Made by a program: the position numbers and the translations under genes. Below the pieces are notes generated by a model. The model was not told the origin of the DNA. It saw nothing but the letters and a program-made list of their open reading frames with translations, and searched no databases. From Bacillota bacterium (GTDB lineage Bacteria; Bacillota; Clostridia; Oscillospirales; Acutalibacteraceae), in NCBI GenBank assembly GCA_023460155.1, contig JAEWRF010000154.1, forward strand, positions 1 through 50,714: DNA of 50,714 bases. The letters are read 5' to 3'. Shown here piece by piece: positions 39,074 through 46,574 of the stretch; the first letter of the stretch is position 1, and each line of letters starts with the position of its first letter.

Positions 39074-39910
39074 TCAAAAATGAGATATTAATTCTGCAAT
39101 TTTACTCTTCCGTTCGATATTATCTAATTCAAGCTTTGCCAATAAAATCATCTGATATAATTCGTCATACCAGTTTTCCAACGTTTCTTTTGTCATTTTA
39201 TCTACATATTCATTATAATTCGTAGATTGCGAATCACAGTTATTATGACGTATATTTAAATTGTTTAACAATTTAAATATATCATCCGAAAGGGTCTTGT
39301 TAATACCCTTCAGCGTTGATCGTTTTGGTTCCAAATCAGAGGCCAAATATAGCAGTATTCTTTTTTTGGCCATTATGTCGCCTTTTAATGAATAATGATT
39401 ATACTGTACTATTTGGAATGCAGTTTCTGGGTCGGATATCTCCGCAGCCGCTGTGACAACGGGATCTTTTTCAGATATAATTACTTGTTCCTTATCTTCA
39501 AAATAAGTAGCAGCATAATTATAATGCTCCAAACACATATTCATATTATTCTGCAAAATTATGAAATTCGAATAATATTCCCATTTGTTGCTTGCATTTA
39601 TATTTTGATAGGCTAAGTAGAAAAAGTTATATATGATCTCAATAATAGTTATAAAATTTTCAATACAACTTGAAGAACGTTTGAATAGCCCATCAAAATC
39701 GAGTGTTTGTAAGTAATCGTCTACATCGATATAACGTCCTCGATTTTTCCAGTCTTCAAAACAATATGTATCAACAAATTCTTTAAGTGTGTAACTACTT
39801 AAACCATCCGCTATCACATCTTCCTCATCGAAAAGTCTGTTTATTCTTGCAAGTTCTTCTTGAACATCCCATCTCGAACCAAGTAATTCAAAAATATTGC
39901 TCCGCACCAT
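39074..39910 (-). CDS. AT-rich orphan gene, unknown function
   Basis: 278 residues from the ATG at 39910 with AGAGGT upstream. It is soluble, helical and rich in Asn, Ile, Lys and Tyr, very unlike the GC-rich genes on both sides. An N-terminal segment SRWDVQEELARINRLFDEEDVI is followed by a hydrophobic helix (FITIIEIIYNFFYLAYQNI) and charged C-terminal helices ending in LDNIERKSKIAELISHF. I recognise no family; the composition and isolated position fit horizontally acquired cargo such as a defence or abortive-infection gene, but nothing in the motifs proves it. It is bordered by the mosaic repeat on one side and the argF terminator on the other. Confidence 0.6.
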   Translation of the reverse strand: MVRSNIFELLGSRWDVQEELARINRLFDEEDVIADGLSSYTLKEFVDTYCFEDWKNRGRYIDVDDYLQTLDFDGLFKRSSSCIENFITIIEIIYNFFYLAYQNINASNKWEYYSNFIILQNNMNMCLEHYNYAATYFEDKEQVIISEKDPVVTAAAEISDPETAFQIVQYNHYSLKGDIMAKKRILLYLASDLEPKRSTLKGINKTLSDDIFKLLNNLNIRHNNCDSQSTNYNEYVDKMTKETLENWYDELYQMILLAKLELDNIERKSKIAELISHF

Positions 39911-40060
39911 ATATAAATTACCTCTAATTCTTTTCTTTGCTTTTTACTGGTTTTAACTCCTATTTTTCCAGAGATTACAGTGGTCAACCAAATTTATTTT
40001 CTCTATTATAATTCCAACATTCTTCTATTACAAGTGAAACAGTGCACAGCCTCAAGCTGA

Positions 40061-40097
40061 AAAAGCGGCGGGAGGTTTCGAAAAACCGTCCCGCCGC
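40061..40097 (-). terminator. Terminator of the arg cluster after argF
   Basis: GCGGCGGGA (40065-40073) pairs with TCCCGCCGC (40089-40097), with an inner GGTTT/AAACC pair; CTTTTTC follows on the minus strand. It is also the first part of a dispersed-repeat copy (40083-40158). Confidence 0.85.
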
Positions 40098-40143
40098 ATC
40101 AATTTTCACTTTTTCCGCCTTGCCGAACGGCGTGCACTTGACC

Positions 40144-40158
40144 GCAGGCTCAGCCTGC
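40144..40158. repeat. 15-bp palindrome containing the argF stop codon
   Basis: GCAGGCTCAGCCTGC; on the minus strand the TGA of argF (40152-40150) is in its centre, so argF ends in Ala-Gly encoded by the palindrome. It closes the repeat copy that begins near 40083. Confidence 0.8.
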
Positions 40159-41058
40159 TTTCCCGAGCAGCTTTACGAGTACTGCCTTCTGTGCGTGGAG
40201 GCGGTTCTCCGCCTCGTCGAAAATGTCCTTGGAGTGCTTTTCCAGCACCTCTGCGGTAATTTCCTCGCCGCGGTGTGCGGGCATGCGGTGCAGCACCATC
40301 GCGGCGGGCTTCGCGGCCTTTAAGAGCTCCTCGCTCACCTGATAGCCCGCGAATTCCTTGCGGCGCTTTTCCGCTTCCTCGCCGGATTCGTTGTTCCACG
40401 CATTCGTCACGACTACGTCCGCGCCGCGCGCGGCCTCGAACGGATCCGCGGTGAGGCTGAACGCGGGATGCGCCGCCGCAAAATCAAGCACCAGCGGGGA
40501 TGGCTTGTGCCCCGCCGGGCAGGAAACCGCAACCTCCATCTTCATTTTCAGGGCGCCGACAATCAGGGAATTCATCATGTTGTCCCCGTCGCCGATGAAG
40601 CACAGCTTAAGGCCGTCCAGCGCGCCCTTGTACTCCCGCACGGTCATCAGATCGGCCAGCACTTGGCAGGGATGGCTGAAATCGGTCATGCCGTTGATCA
40701 CCGGAACCGAGCCGCTCGCCGCCAGAGTATCCGCCTCCGACTGCCGGTAGGTGCGGATCATGATGCCGTCCAGATACCGGGAAAGCACGCGGGCGGTGTC
40801 CTGCACCGGCTCGCCGCGCCCGATCTGCAGGTCGTCCGAGGAAAGGAACAGCGGCAGTCCGCCGAGCTGGTACATGCCCACCTCGAACGAAACGCGCGTC
40901 CGCGTGGAGGCCTTTTCAAAGATCATGCCGAGCGTTTTCCCCTGCAGAACCGGGTGGGGGATGTTGTGCTTCTGCTCATATTTCAGGCGGTCGGCAAGAT
41001 CCAGCAGCGCGACGATATCGCCGTTGGTAAGGTCAAGCATTTTCAGTAAGTGCTTCAT
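40150..41058 (-). CDS. argF: Ornithine carbamoyltransferase
   Basis: 302 residues from the ATG at 41058, seven bases after AAGGAG; an upstream GTG is not needed. Carbamoyl-phosphate site: FEKASTRTRVSFEVGMYQLGG; then GEPVQDTARVLSRYLDGIMIRTY, ITDFSHPCQVLADLMTV in outline, GDGDNMMNSL and VVTNAW. It makes citrulline from ornithine and carbamoyl phosphate. The loop that is normally HCLP reads LHRMPAHRGEEIT here, so the usual Cys that contacts ornithine is replaced; related enzymes using acetyl- or succinyl-ornithine also vary in this loop. It is the last gene of the cluster, 63 bases after argD, and its stop lies inside a repeat palindrome. Confidence 0.88.
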   Translation of the reverse strand: MKHLLKMLDLTNGDIVALLDLADRLKYEQKHNIPHPVLQGKTLGMIFEKASTRTRVSFEVGMYQLGGLPLFLSSDDLQIGRGEPVQDTARVLSRYLDGIMIRTYRQSEADTLAASGSVPVINGMTDFSHPCQVLADLMTVREYKGALDGLKLCFIGDGDNMMNSLIVGALKMKMEVAVSCPAGHKPSPLVLDFAAAHPAFSLTADPFEAARGADVVVTNAWNNESGEEAEKRRKEFAGYQVSEELLKAAKPAAMVLHRMPAHRGEEITAEVLEKHSKDIFDEAENRLHAQKAVLVKLLGKAG

Positions 41059-41121
41059 TGCAGTCTCCTTCACAAAACAGGCCGGACCGGCGGCAGAAAA
41101 GGCGCCCCGGCCCGATCACTT

Positions 41122-42300
41122 TCAAAACTTATTAAGAACATTTTCCAACACGGAAAGCCCTTTGTCAAGCTCTTCTTTTGTGATGACCAGCGGCGGCAGG
41201 AAGCGGAGCATCTCCTTCGCCGTCAGAATCAGCAGCCCGTTCTCCGCGCATTTCGCGGCGATTTCTCCCGGTTTCCCGGTCTTCGGCTTCGCGCCGAGCA
41301 TCAGGCCCGAGCCGCGCACCGATTCAATCCCCGGCATCGCCTTTAATTTTTCTGCGAGATACGCTCCCTTTTTCGTTACCTCAGCGAGGAATTCCGGGTT
41401 CCCGACGCGGTCGAGAACTGCGAGCGCCCCGGCGCAGCCCACCGGATTGCCGCCGAATGTCGAGCCGTGGGTGCCGTGGCCCATCAGCATCCCGAGCTTC
41501 TCCGACGCGAGGCACGCGCCGAACGGAAGCCCGCCGGCCAGCCCCTTCGCGGTGGAAACAAGGTCCGGCTGAACGCCGAAATTCTGGTAGCCGTAAAAGC
41601 TTCCCGTGCGGCCGACGCCCGTCTGCACCTCGTCGACAATCATCAGAATTCCGTTCTCCGTGCAGAACGTGCGCAGAGCCTTCACAAATTCCGCGTCCAT
41701 CGGCACGACGCCGCCCTCGCCCTGGATCATTTCCAGCATGACGGCGCAGGTGCTTCCGTTCACGTTCGCCTTGATGCTCTCCATGTTCGGCTCCGCGTAG
41801 CAGAAGCCGCCTGTCAGCGGGGCGAACGAGGCATGGAACTCATCCTGCCCGGTAGCAGCCAGCGTCGTCACCGTGCGGCCGTGGAACGAGTTTTTCAGCG
41901 TAACGATATTCGTATGCCCGGCGCCGAGCTTTTCCATGCCGTATTTGCGGGCGACCTTAATGCAGCATTCGTTCGCCTCCGCGCCTGAGTTGCAGAAAAA
42001 CACCTTTTTCATACCGGAGAGCGCGCAGAGCTTTTCGGCAAGCTCCGCCTGCAGCGGCGAATAGTACAGGTTCGAGGTGTGCTGAATCGTCGCGGCCTGC
42101 TTCGCGACAGCCTTCGCCCAGGCTTCGTCGGCATAGCCGAGCGAGTTCACGCCGATGCCGCTGCCGAAATCGATGTAGGTTTTGCCGTCCGCGTCCTCTG
42201 CGGTGGCGCCTCTGCCGGAAACGAGCGCGACGGAGAACCGCGCGTAGGTCGGCATAATATTCTGCTCGTATTTCTCTTCGATTGCTTCAAAATTCGTCAT
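41122..42300 (-). CDS. argD: Acetylornithine aminotransferase
   Basis: 392 residues with AAGGAGG six bases before the ATG. Class III PLP aminotransferase landmarks: DFGSGIGVNSLGY, VFFCNSGAEANECCIKVARKYG, LKNSFHGRTVTTLAATGQ, MIVDEVQTGVGRTGSFYGYQNFGVQPDLVSTAKGLAGGLPFGACL in outline (Asp contacting PLP and the Schiff-base Lys) and THGSTFGGNPVGCAGA. It converts N-acetylglutamate semialdehyde to N-acetylornithine with glutamate. It follows argB by 27 bases and is followed by argF. Confidence 0.93.
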   Translation of the reverse strand: MTNFEAIEEKYEQNIMPTYARFSVALVSGRGATAEDADGKTYIDFGSGIGVNSLGYADEAWAKAVAKQAATIQHTSNLYYSPLQAELAEKLCALSGMKKVFFCNSGAEANECCIKVARKYGMEKLGAGHTNIVTLKNSFHGRTVTTLAATGQDEFHASFAPLTGGFCYAEPNMESIKANVNGSTCAVMLEMIQGEGGVVPMDAEFVKALRTFCTENGILMIVDEVQTGVGRTGSFYGYQNFGVQPDLVSTAKGLAGGLPFGACLASEKLGMLMGHGTHGSTFGGNPVGCAGALAVLDRVGNPEFLAEVTKKGAYLAEKLKAMPGIESVRGSGLMLGAKPKTGKPGEIAAKCAENGLLILTAKEMLRFLPPLVITKEELDKGLSVLENVLNKF

Positions 42301-42327
42301 GATTGCCTCCTTGGCCTCGTTTCTCTA

Positions 42328-43185
42328 TTAATAGAACATCGTTCCGATGCCCTCGTCGGAAAACAGCTCGATGAGGATGGAATGCGGGATGCGCCCGTCG
42401 ATGATGAACGCGCGGGAAACGCCTTCGTGCACGGCTTCCACGCAGCACTGAACTTTCGGGATCATGCCGCCGCTGATGATGCCCTGATTCTGCAGCTTCG
42501 ACACCTCGTTCACCCGGACCACGGGGATCAGCGTGCTTTCGTCGTCCCTGTCGCGCAGGAGGCCGCGCACGTCGGTCATCAGAATCAGCTTTTCGGCGTG
42601 GAGCTCCGCGGCGATGCGGGCCGCGGCGATGTCCGCGTTGATGTTGTAGATCTCCCCGTGCACGCCGCCCGCAATGGTGGAGATGATCGGGATGTAGCCG
42701 CTCTGGGTGGCGTTGTTGATAACCGCCGGATTCACGTGGGTAATGTCGCCCACATAGCCGAGGTCCTCGGAGGCGGAGAGCTTTTCCGCCTGCAGCATGC
42801 CGTCGTCCAGCCCGCAGAGACCTACCGCGCGGCCTCTGTGATTCTGCAGAAGCTGAACGAGGTCCTTGTTCACCTTGCCTGCCAGCACCATCTGCACCAC
42901 GTCGATGGTCTCGCGGTCGGTGTAGCGCAGGCCGTCCACAAAGCGGCTCTCCTTGCCCATCTTTTTGAGTGTGGAGCTGATTTCGTTGCCGCCGCCGTGC
43001 ACGAGGACTACCCGAATGCCCACCATCTGCATCAGCACGATGTCGCACATCACGGCGTCCTTAAGCTTGTCGTCCACCATGGCGCTGCCGCCGTATTTGA
43101 CCACGATGGTTTTTCCCGCATGCGTGTGGATATACGGCAGGGCCTGCACGAGCACCTTTGCCCTGTCGGCGTTTGAAATCTGCAT
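42328..43185 (-). CDS. argB: Acetylglutamate kinase
   Basis: 285 residues from the ATG at 43185, with GGGAGACAG upstream; a longer frame begins inside a repeat palindrome. Amino-acid kinase motifs: TIVVKYGGSAMVD, VVLVHGGGNEISSTLKKMG, AGKVNKDLVQLL, GHVNPA-like ITHVNPAVINNATQSG, NINADIAAARIAAELHAEKLILMTDV and GGMIPKVQCCVEAVHEGV. It phosphorylates N-acetylglutamate, often the arginine-inhibited step. The N-terminal helix (SNADRAKVLVQALPYIHTH) is of the type linked to feedback-sensitive hexameric forms. It lies 27 bases before argD. Confidence 0.93.
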   Translation of the reverse strand: MQISNADRAKVLVQALPYIHTHAGKTIVVKYGGSAMVDDKLKDAVMCDIVLMQMVGIRVVLVHGGGNEISSTLKKMGKESRFVDGLRYTDRETIDVVQMVLAGKVNKDLVQLLQNHRGRAVGLCGLDDGMLQAEKLSASEDLGYVGDITHVNPAVINNATQSGYIPIISTIAGGVHGEIYNINADIAAARIAAELHAEKLILMTDVRGLLRDRDDESTLIPVVRVNEVSKLQNQGIISGGMIPKVQCCVEAVHEGVSRAFIIDGRIPHSILIELFSDEGIGTMFY

Positions 43186-43600
43186 GTAGCTGTCTCCCAA
43201 CTGAGCAGGCCGAGCCTGCATTCTATTTTTATAAGCCCGACGGCTTAATCTTTATCAGCCCAAGGGCTTGGTGGGTTTTTAATTAATTTCTTATTATCTT
43301 TCGTTTGTCCTCATGCCGGACGGGCACGTCCTTTCGGTCTTGTACGAAAGGACGCAAAGTACGCGTAGGGGGGCGCTGACAACTCCCGTCGAGAGGGGTA
43401 CCTAACCGCGCCCCCTACACCCCTGGCACCCGTCATCTGCCTGTATAAGACCGAAGAACCGCGCAGCTCTTCCTTGAACCTTCCCGGTCGGTTTCCTTTG
43501 TGCCATTCATATGGCATTTCCCCAAACCATCCCGGCAAACAAAGCCGGAAATTTATCTCCGTGCAAAACGGCGGGCCCTTGGATGCAGCGTCACGCTGCC
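43186..43600. repeat. Intergenic mosaic repeat region between argJ and argB
   Basis: 415 bases without a gene. From left: palindrome GCAGGCCGAGCCTGC (43205-43219) 20 bases upstream of argB; TAATTAATTTCTTATTATC at 43280; GGACGCAAAG near 43358; GAGAGGGGTACCTAACCG at 43391; and a full dispersed-repeat copy at 43520-43599 ending in palindrome GCAGCGTCACGCTGC, one base from the argJ stop. No promoter for argB is evident. Confidence 0.75.
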
Positions 43601-44824
43601 TTAGGTACGGTAGTCACCGTTGATCTTCACATAGTCGTAGGTGAGGTCGCAGCCGAAAGCAGTCGCTTCCCCGCATCCGTCGCGCATCGTGACGTTGATG
43701 TCGATTTCATCCTCGGTAAGGACTTTTTTTGCGTCGTCCTCGCTGAACGGAATCCCCGCGCCGTATTCGCAGACCGCAACGGTCCCGGCCTTTGAGGTGA
43801 AGGAAACGTCGATCTTCGTCACGTCGGTTTCCGCCTTCGAATAGCCGATGGCGCAGAGTACGCGCCCCCAGTTGGCGTCGGCGCCGAACATCGCCGCCTT
43901 CAAGAGGCTGGAGCAGATAACGCCCTTCGCCGCCTTTACCGCGTTCTCGTAGTCCTTCGCGCCGCTTACCTTGCAGACCAAAAGCTTGGAAGCGCCCTCG
44001 CCGTCCTTCGCCAGCTTCCGCGCCAGCGCGACGCAGAGCTGCGTCAGCGCTTCGACGAACACTTTGAAATCTGGGTCCGCCGCGGTCTCGATCAGCGGGT
44101 TCCCCGCAAGACCGGAGGCCATTACCGAGCAGGTGTCGTTCGTCGAGGTGTCGCCGTCGACGCTCACCATGTTGAAGCTCGTTTCCACCGCCGCGTGCAG
44201 AGCCGCGCTCAGAGCATTCGGCGCGATGGCCGCATCGGTCGTCAGGAAGCACAGCATCGTGCACATGTTCGGGTGGATCATGCCTGAGCCCTTCGCGATT
44301 CCGCCGATTTTCACGGTCTTTCCGCCGAGCGTGCATTCCACCGCGAGGTTTTTCTCCACCGTGTCGGTCGTCATGATCGCTTTCGCCGCCGCTTCGGAAC
44401 CGTCCGCCGTAAGAGCGGAAACCAGCTTCGGAATCCCGTTCACGATCGGTTCGAGCGGAAGCGGCTGCCCGATCACGCCCGTGGAGCCAATAATGACATC
44501 ATCCGGCGAAATACCGAGGGCCTCGCCCGCCGCTTTGCACATGGCCTCCGCGATTTCGATTCCGTCCGCGTTGCAGGTGTTGGCGTTCCCGCTGTTGCAG
44601 ATCACCGCACGCGCCGTCCCGTTCTTCAGGTGCTCCTTCGTCACGAGGAGCGGCGCGCCCTTGACGAGATTCTGGGTGTAAACCGCAGCCGCCGCACAGG
44701 GCACCTCAGAAGCGATCATCGCGAGATCCGGCTTTTCGTGATTCTTCCGAATCCCGCAGTGAATGCCCCCCGCCTTGAAACCTTTCGCAGCGGTCACGCC
44801 GCCGTCCACAAACTGATACGCCAT
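43601..44824 (-). CDS. argJ: Bifunctional glutamate N-acetyltransferase / ornithine acetyltransferase
   Basis: 407 residues. ArgJ landmarks: GFKAGGIHCGIRK, AVYTQNLVKGAPLLVTKEHL, ICNSGNANTCNADG, STGVIGQPLPLEPIVNGI, and the self-cleavage region GIAKGSGMIHPNMCTMLCFLTTDA, where cleavage before the Thr of MCTML makes the two subunits; then VDGDTSTNDT and GADANWGRVLCAIGYS. It recycles the acetyl group from acetylornithine to glutamate, so with argB, C and D the pathway is cyclic and no argE is required. GGAGG precedes the ATG. It probably has its own promoter, since a TATAAT and an ARG-box-like half-site lie upstream. Confidence 0.93.
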   Translation of the reverse strand: MAYQFVDGGVTAAKGFKAGGIHCGIRKNHEKPDLAMIASEVPCAAAAVYTQNLVKGAPLLVTKEHLKNGTARAVICNSGNANTCNADGIEIAEAMCKAAGEALGISPDDVIIGSTGVIGQPLPLEPIVNGIPKLVSALTADGSEAAAKAIMTTDTVEKNLAVECTLGGKTVKIGGIAKGSGMIHPNMCTMLCFLTTDAAIAPNALSAALHAAVETSFNMVSVDGDTSTNDTCSVMASGLAGNPLIETAADPDFKVFVEALTQLCVALARKLAKDGEGASKLLVCKVSGAKDYENAVKAAKGVICSSLLKAAMFGADANWGRVLCAIGYSKAETDVTKIDVSFTSKAGTVAVCEYGAGIPFSEDDAKKVLTEDEIDINVTMRDGCGEATAFGCDLTYDYVKINGDYRT

Positions 44825-44905
44825 TTTATTCGAACCTCCAGTTTTTGAGGGAATCTTTCAAAATTTCCTTTTCTTTAAGCTATTCAGTCATTTTGCGAGT
44901 CGTTC

Positions 44906-44919
44906 TGTATATTTAATTA
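44906..44919. promoter_or_regulatory. ARG-box-like half-site upstream of argJ
   Basis: TGTATATTTAATTA matches one half (TGNAT plus four A/T) of the ArgR consensus TGNATWWWWATNCA; the other half is degenerate. It lies just downstream of a minus-strand TATAAT and about 85 bases before argJ. Confidence 0.35.
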
Positions 44920-44951
44920 TTTATTATACTAAAAGTCTTTTCCTTTGGGTG

Positions 44952-45212
44952 TTAATCTCTCAAAGAGCTGTTCAAAACCGACACCGCAAAATCGTAATCG
45001 GTACGATCGACGTAGAGATAGTACATGGTATCGAGGGCGGGGTCGCCGCCCATGCGGGCCATTCCGTTGATCCGCCCGTCAAGGTCGAGCTTCATCCGGT
45101 CTTTCACATTCGTATCGTACTTGATCTTTTGCTCAGCCAGCAGATTTCGCGCGCGGCTGAACTCCTCCAGGGATGTGCCGAGCCAGACTTCTTTTCGTCG
45201 CCAGAACCACAT
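44952..45212 (-). CDS. Small conserved hypothetical protein
   Basis: 86 residues from the ATG at 45212 with GGGGAGGG upstream; a longer frame reads through repeat palindromes. It begins MWFWRRKEVWLGTSLEEFSRARNLLAEQKIKYDTNVKDR and ends with YYLYVDRTDYDFAVSVLNSS in outline: a beta-alpha-beta-beta pattern like the DUF2007-type 'putative signal transducing' proteins, which start with a strand then F..A......L....I.Y. That family is usually ~70-90 residues. Function unknown. It lies between argC and argJ, with two palindromes just before its ribosome site. Confidence 0.6.
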   Translation of the reverse strand: MWFWRRKEVWLGTSLEEFSRARNLLAEQKIKYDTNVKDRMKLDLDGRINGMARMGGDPALDTMYYLYVDRTDYDFAVSVLNSSLRD

Positions 45213-45223
45213 AACACCCTCCC

Positions 45224-45266
45224 CCAGCGTGACGCTGGATCCAAAGGCCCGGCAGGCTGAGCCTGC
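45224..45266. repeat. Two 15-bp palindromes upstream of the 86-aa gene
   Basis: CCAGCGTGACGCTGG (45224-45238) and GCAGGCTGAGCCTGC (45252-45266) are joined by ATCCAAAGGCCCG, the same linker found after the palindrome at 32320. Two different palindrome types here sit in one unit, which suggests that the types are interchangeable ends of one element. Confidence 0.8.
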
Positions 45267-45464
45267 ACTCATGTTTTTCAAGTTTTACAGCTTAGATGTT
45301 TTACATTAAACTATTTCTTATTTTCAGTCTGCGCTCCGGCCGCGCGGGCCCTCTCCGTCTGTCTTACCTTAGTAATGTTCTAAAGTGTAGGGATAGCCAT
45401 TGACTTTTCCGGTCGTTATCTGCGTGCTACTGACAGAGCAACTCCGAAAAATAGCATTGGGTGA

Positions 45465-45539
45465 AAACCGTCCCGGCAAACCAACTTGAAAAACTCACTC
45501 CGTGGCGAACGCCGGGCCTTGACTGCGGACTCGGTCCGC
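45465..45539 (+). repeat. Dispersed intergenic repeat copy abutting the argC stop
   Basis: AAACCGTCCCGGCAAACC, a ~40-base middle, GCCGGGCCTTGACT and palindrome GCGGACTCGGTCCGC (45525-45539). The next three bases on the plus strand are the argC stop (TCA). Seen from argC the element is a 3'-UTR whose CCCGGC and GCCGGG blocks can pair. Confidence 0.8.
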
Positions 45540-46574
45540 TCAGAATGCGGGCGGCAATGCGGTGAGTCCGGTTGTTTCCTTGAGTCCAAACATCAGATTC
45601 ATGCACTGGATTGCCTCGCCCGCCGAACCCTTGACCATGTTGTCGAGGGCGGAAACCACGATCAGCATTCCCGTGTGCGCGTCGTAATTGAGCGAGACGT
45701 CGCAGAAGTTCGACATGCGGACGCATTTGATCTGCGCCACCGCTCCCGGCGGCAGCAGACGCACGAAGAATTCGTTCCCGTACTGCGCTTCGTACGCTTC
45801 GCGCACCGTCGCCTCCGTCACGTTCGGCTTCAGGCGCAGATAGCACGTCGCGAGGATTCCCCGGTTGATCGGCAGCAGATGCGGGGTGAAGGTCAGGGCC
45901 GCGGCTTTGCCGCTGCACTCTTTGAGCGTCTGCTCAATTTCCGGCGTGTGCCGGTGCTTGCCGATCTTATAGGCCGTCATGTTCTCGTTCAGCTCGGGGT
46001 AATGCGTGTTCTGCGTCAGGCCGCGGCCGGAGCCGGTCACGCCCGATTTGCAGTCCGCAATGATCCCCGTTTCCTCCGCGAGGCTGTTTTTGAGTGCCGG
46101 AATCAGCGAAAGCTCCACCGTCGTGGCGTAGCACCCCGGGTTCCCGACGATCTTCGTCCTGGAAATTGCGTCGCGGTAGAATTCCGGCAGTCCGTACACC
46201 GCCTGCTTGTGCAGTTCCGGATGGGTAAACCCGCCGCCGTAATACTGTTTGTAGGTTGCCTCGTCTTTGAGGCGGAAGTCGGCGCCCATGTCGATGAGCG
46301 CCTTGCGCCCGGCGGCGCACTCAGCCGCTAATTCCTGCGAAAGGCCGCTCGGCAGAGCCGCAAAAACAACGTCGCTCTTTTCGACGACTTCCTCCTGCGT
46401 ACCGAGAATCCCGTCAAATTGGCCGTAATAGGAGGGATAAACTTCACTGAGAGCCTTTCCCTCGAAGCTGACGGAGCTGACCGCCGCGATTTCCGCGCCC
46501 GGGTGTCCGCTCAGAAGCCGAACCAGCTCGGCGCCCGCGTATCCGGTCGCGCCGATCACGCCCGCCTTAATCAT
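45540..46574 (-). CDS. argC: N-acetyl-gamma-glutamyl-phosphate reductase
   Basis: 344 residues from the ATG at 46574, eight bases after GGGAG; earlier in-frame starts are not needed. Motifs: AGVIGATGYAGAELVRLLSGHP (Rossmann loop), FAALPSGLSQE, KIVGNPGCYATTVELSL with the catalytic Cys, KSGVTGSGRGLTQNTHYPE, HRHTPEIEQTL with the catalytic His and FTPHLLPINRGILAT. It reduces acetylglutamyl phosphate to the semialdehyde with NADPH. Its start overlaps the argH stop by eight bases, so the two are coupled. The stop codon lies in the repeat sequence. Confidence 0.93.
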   Translation of the reverse strand: MIKAGVIGATGYAGAELVRLLSGHPGAEIAAVSSVSFEGKALSEVYPSYYGQFDGILGTQEEVVEKSDVVFAALPSGLSQELAAECAAGRKALIDMGADFRLKDEATYKQYYGGGFTHPELHKQAVYGLPEFYRDAISRTKIVGNPGCYATTVELSLIPALKNSLAEETGIIADCKSGVTGSGRGLTQNTHYPELNENMTAYKIGKHRHTPEIEQTLKECSGKAAALTFTPHLLPINRGILATCYLRLKPNVTEATVREAYEAQYGNEFFVRLLPPGAVAQIKCVRMSNFCDVSLNYDAHTGMLIVVSALDNMVKGSAGEAIQCMNLMFGLKETTGLTALPPAF

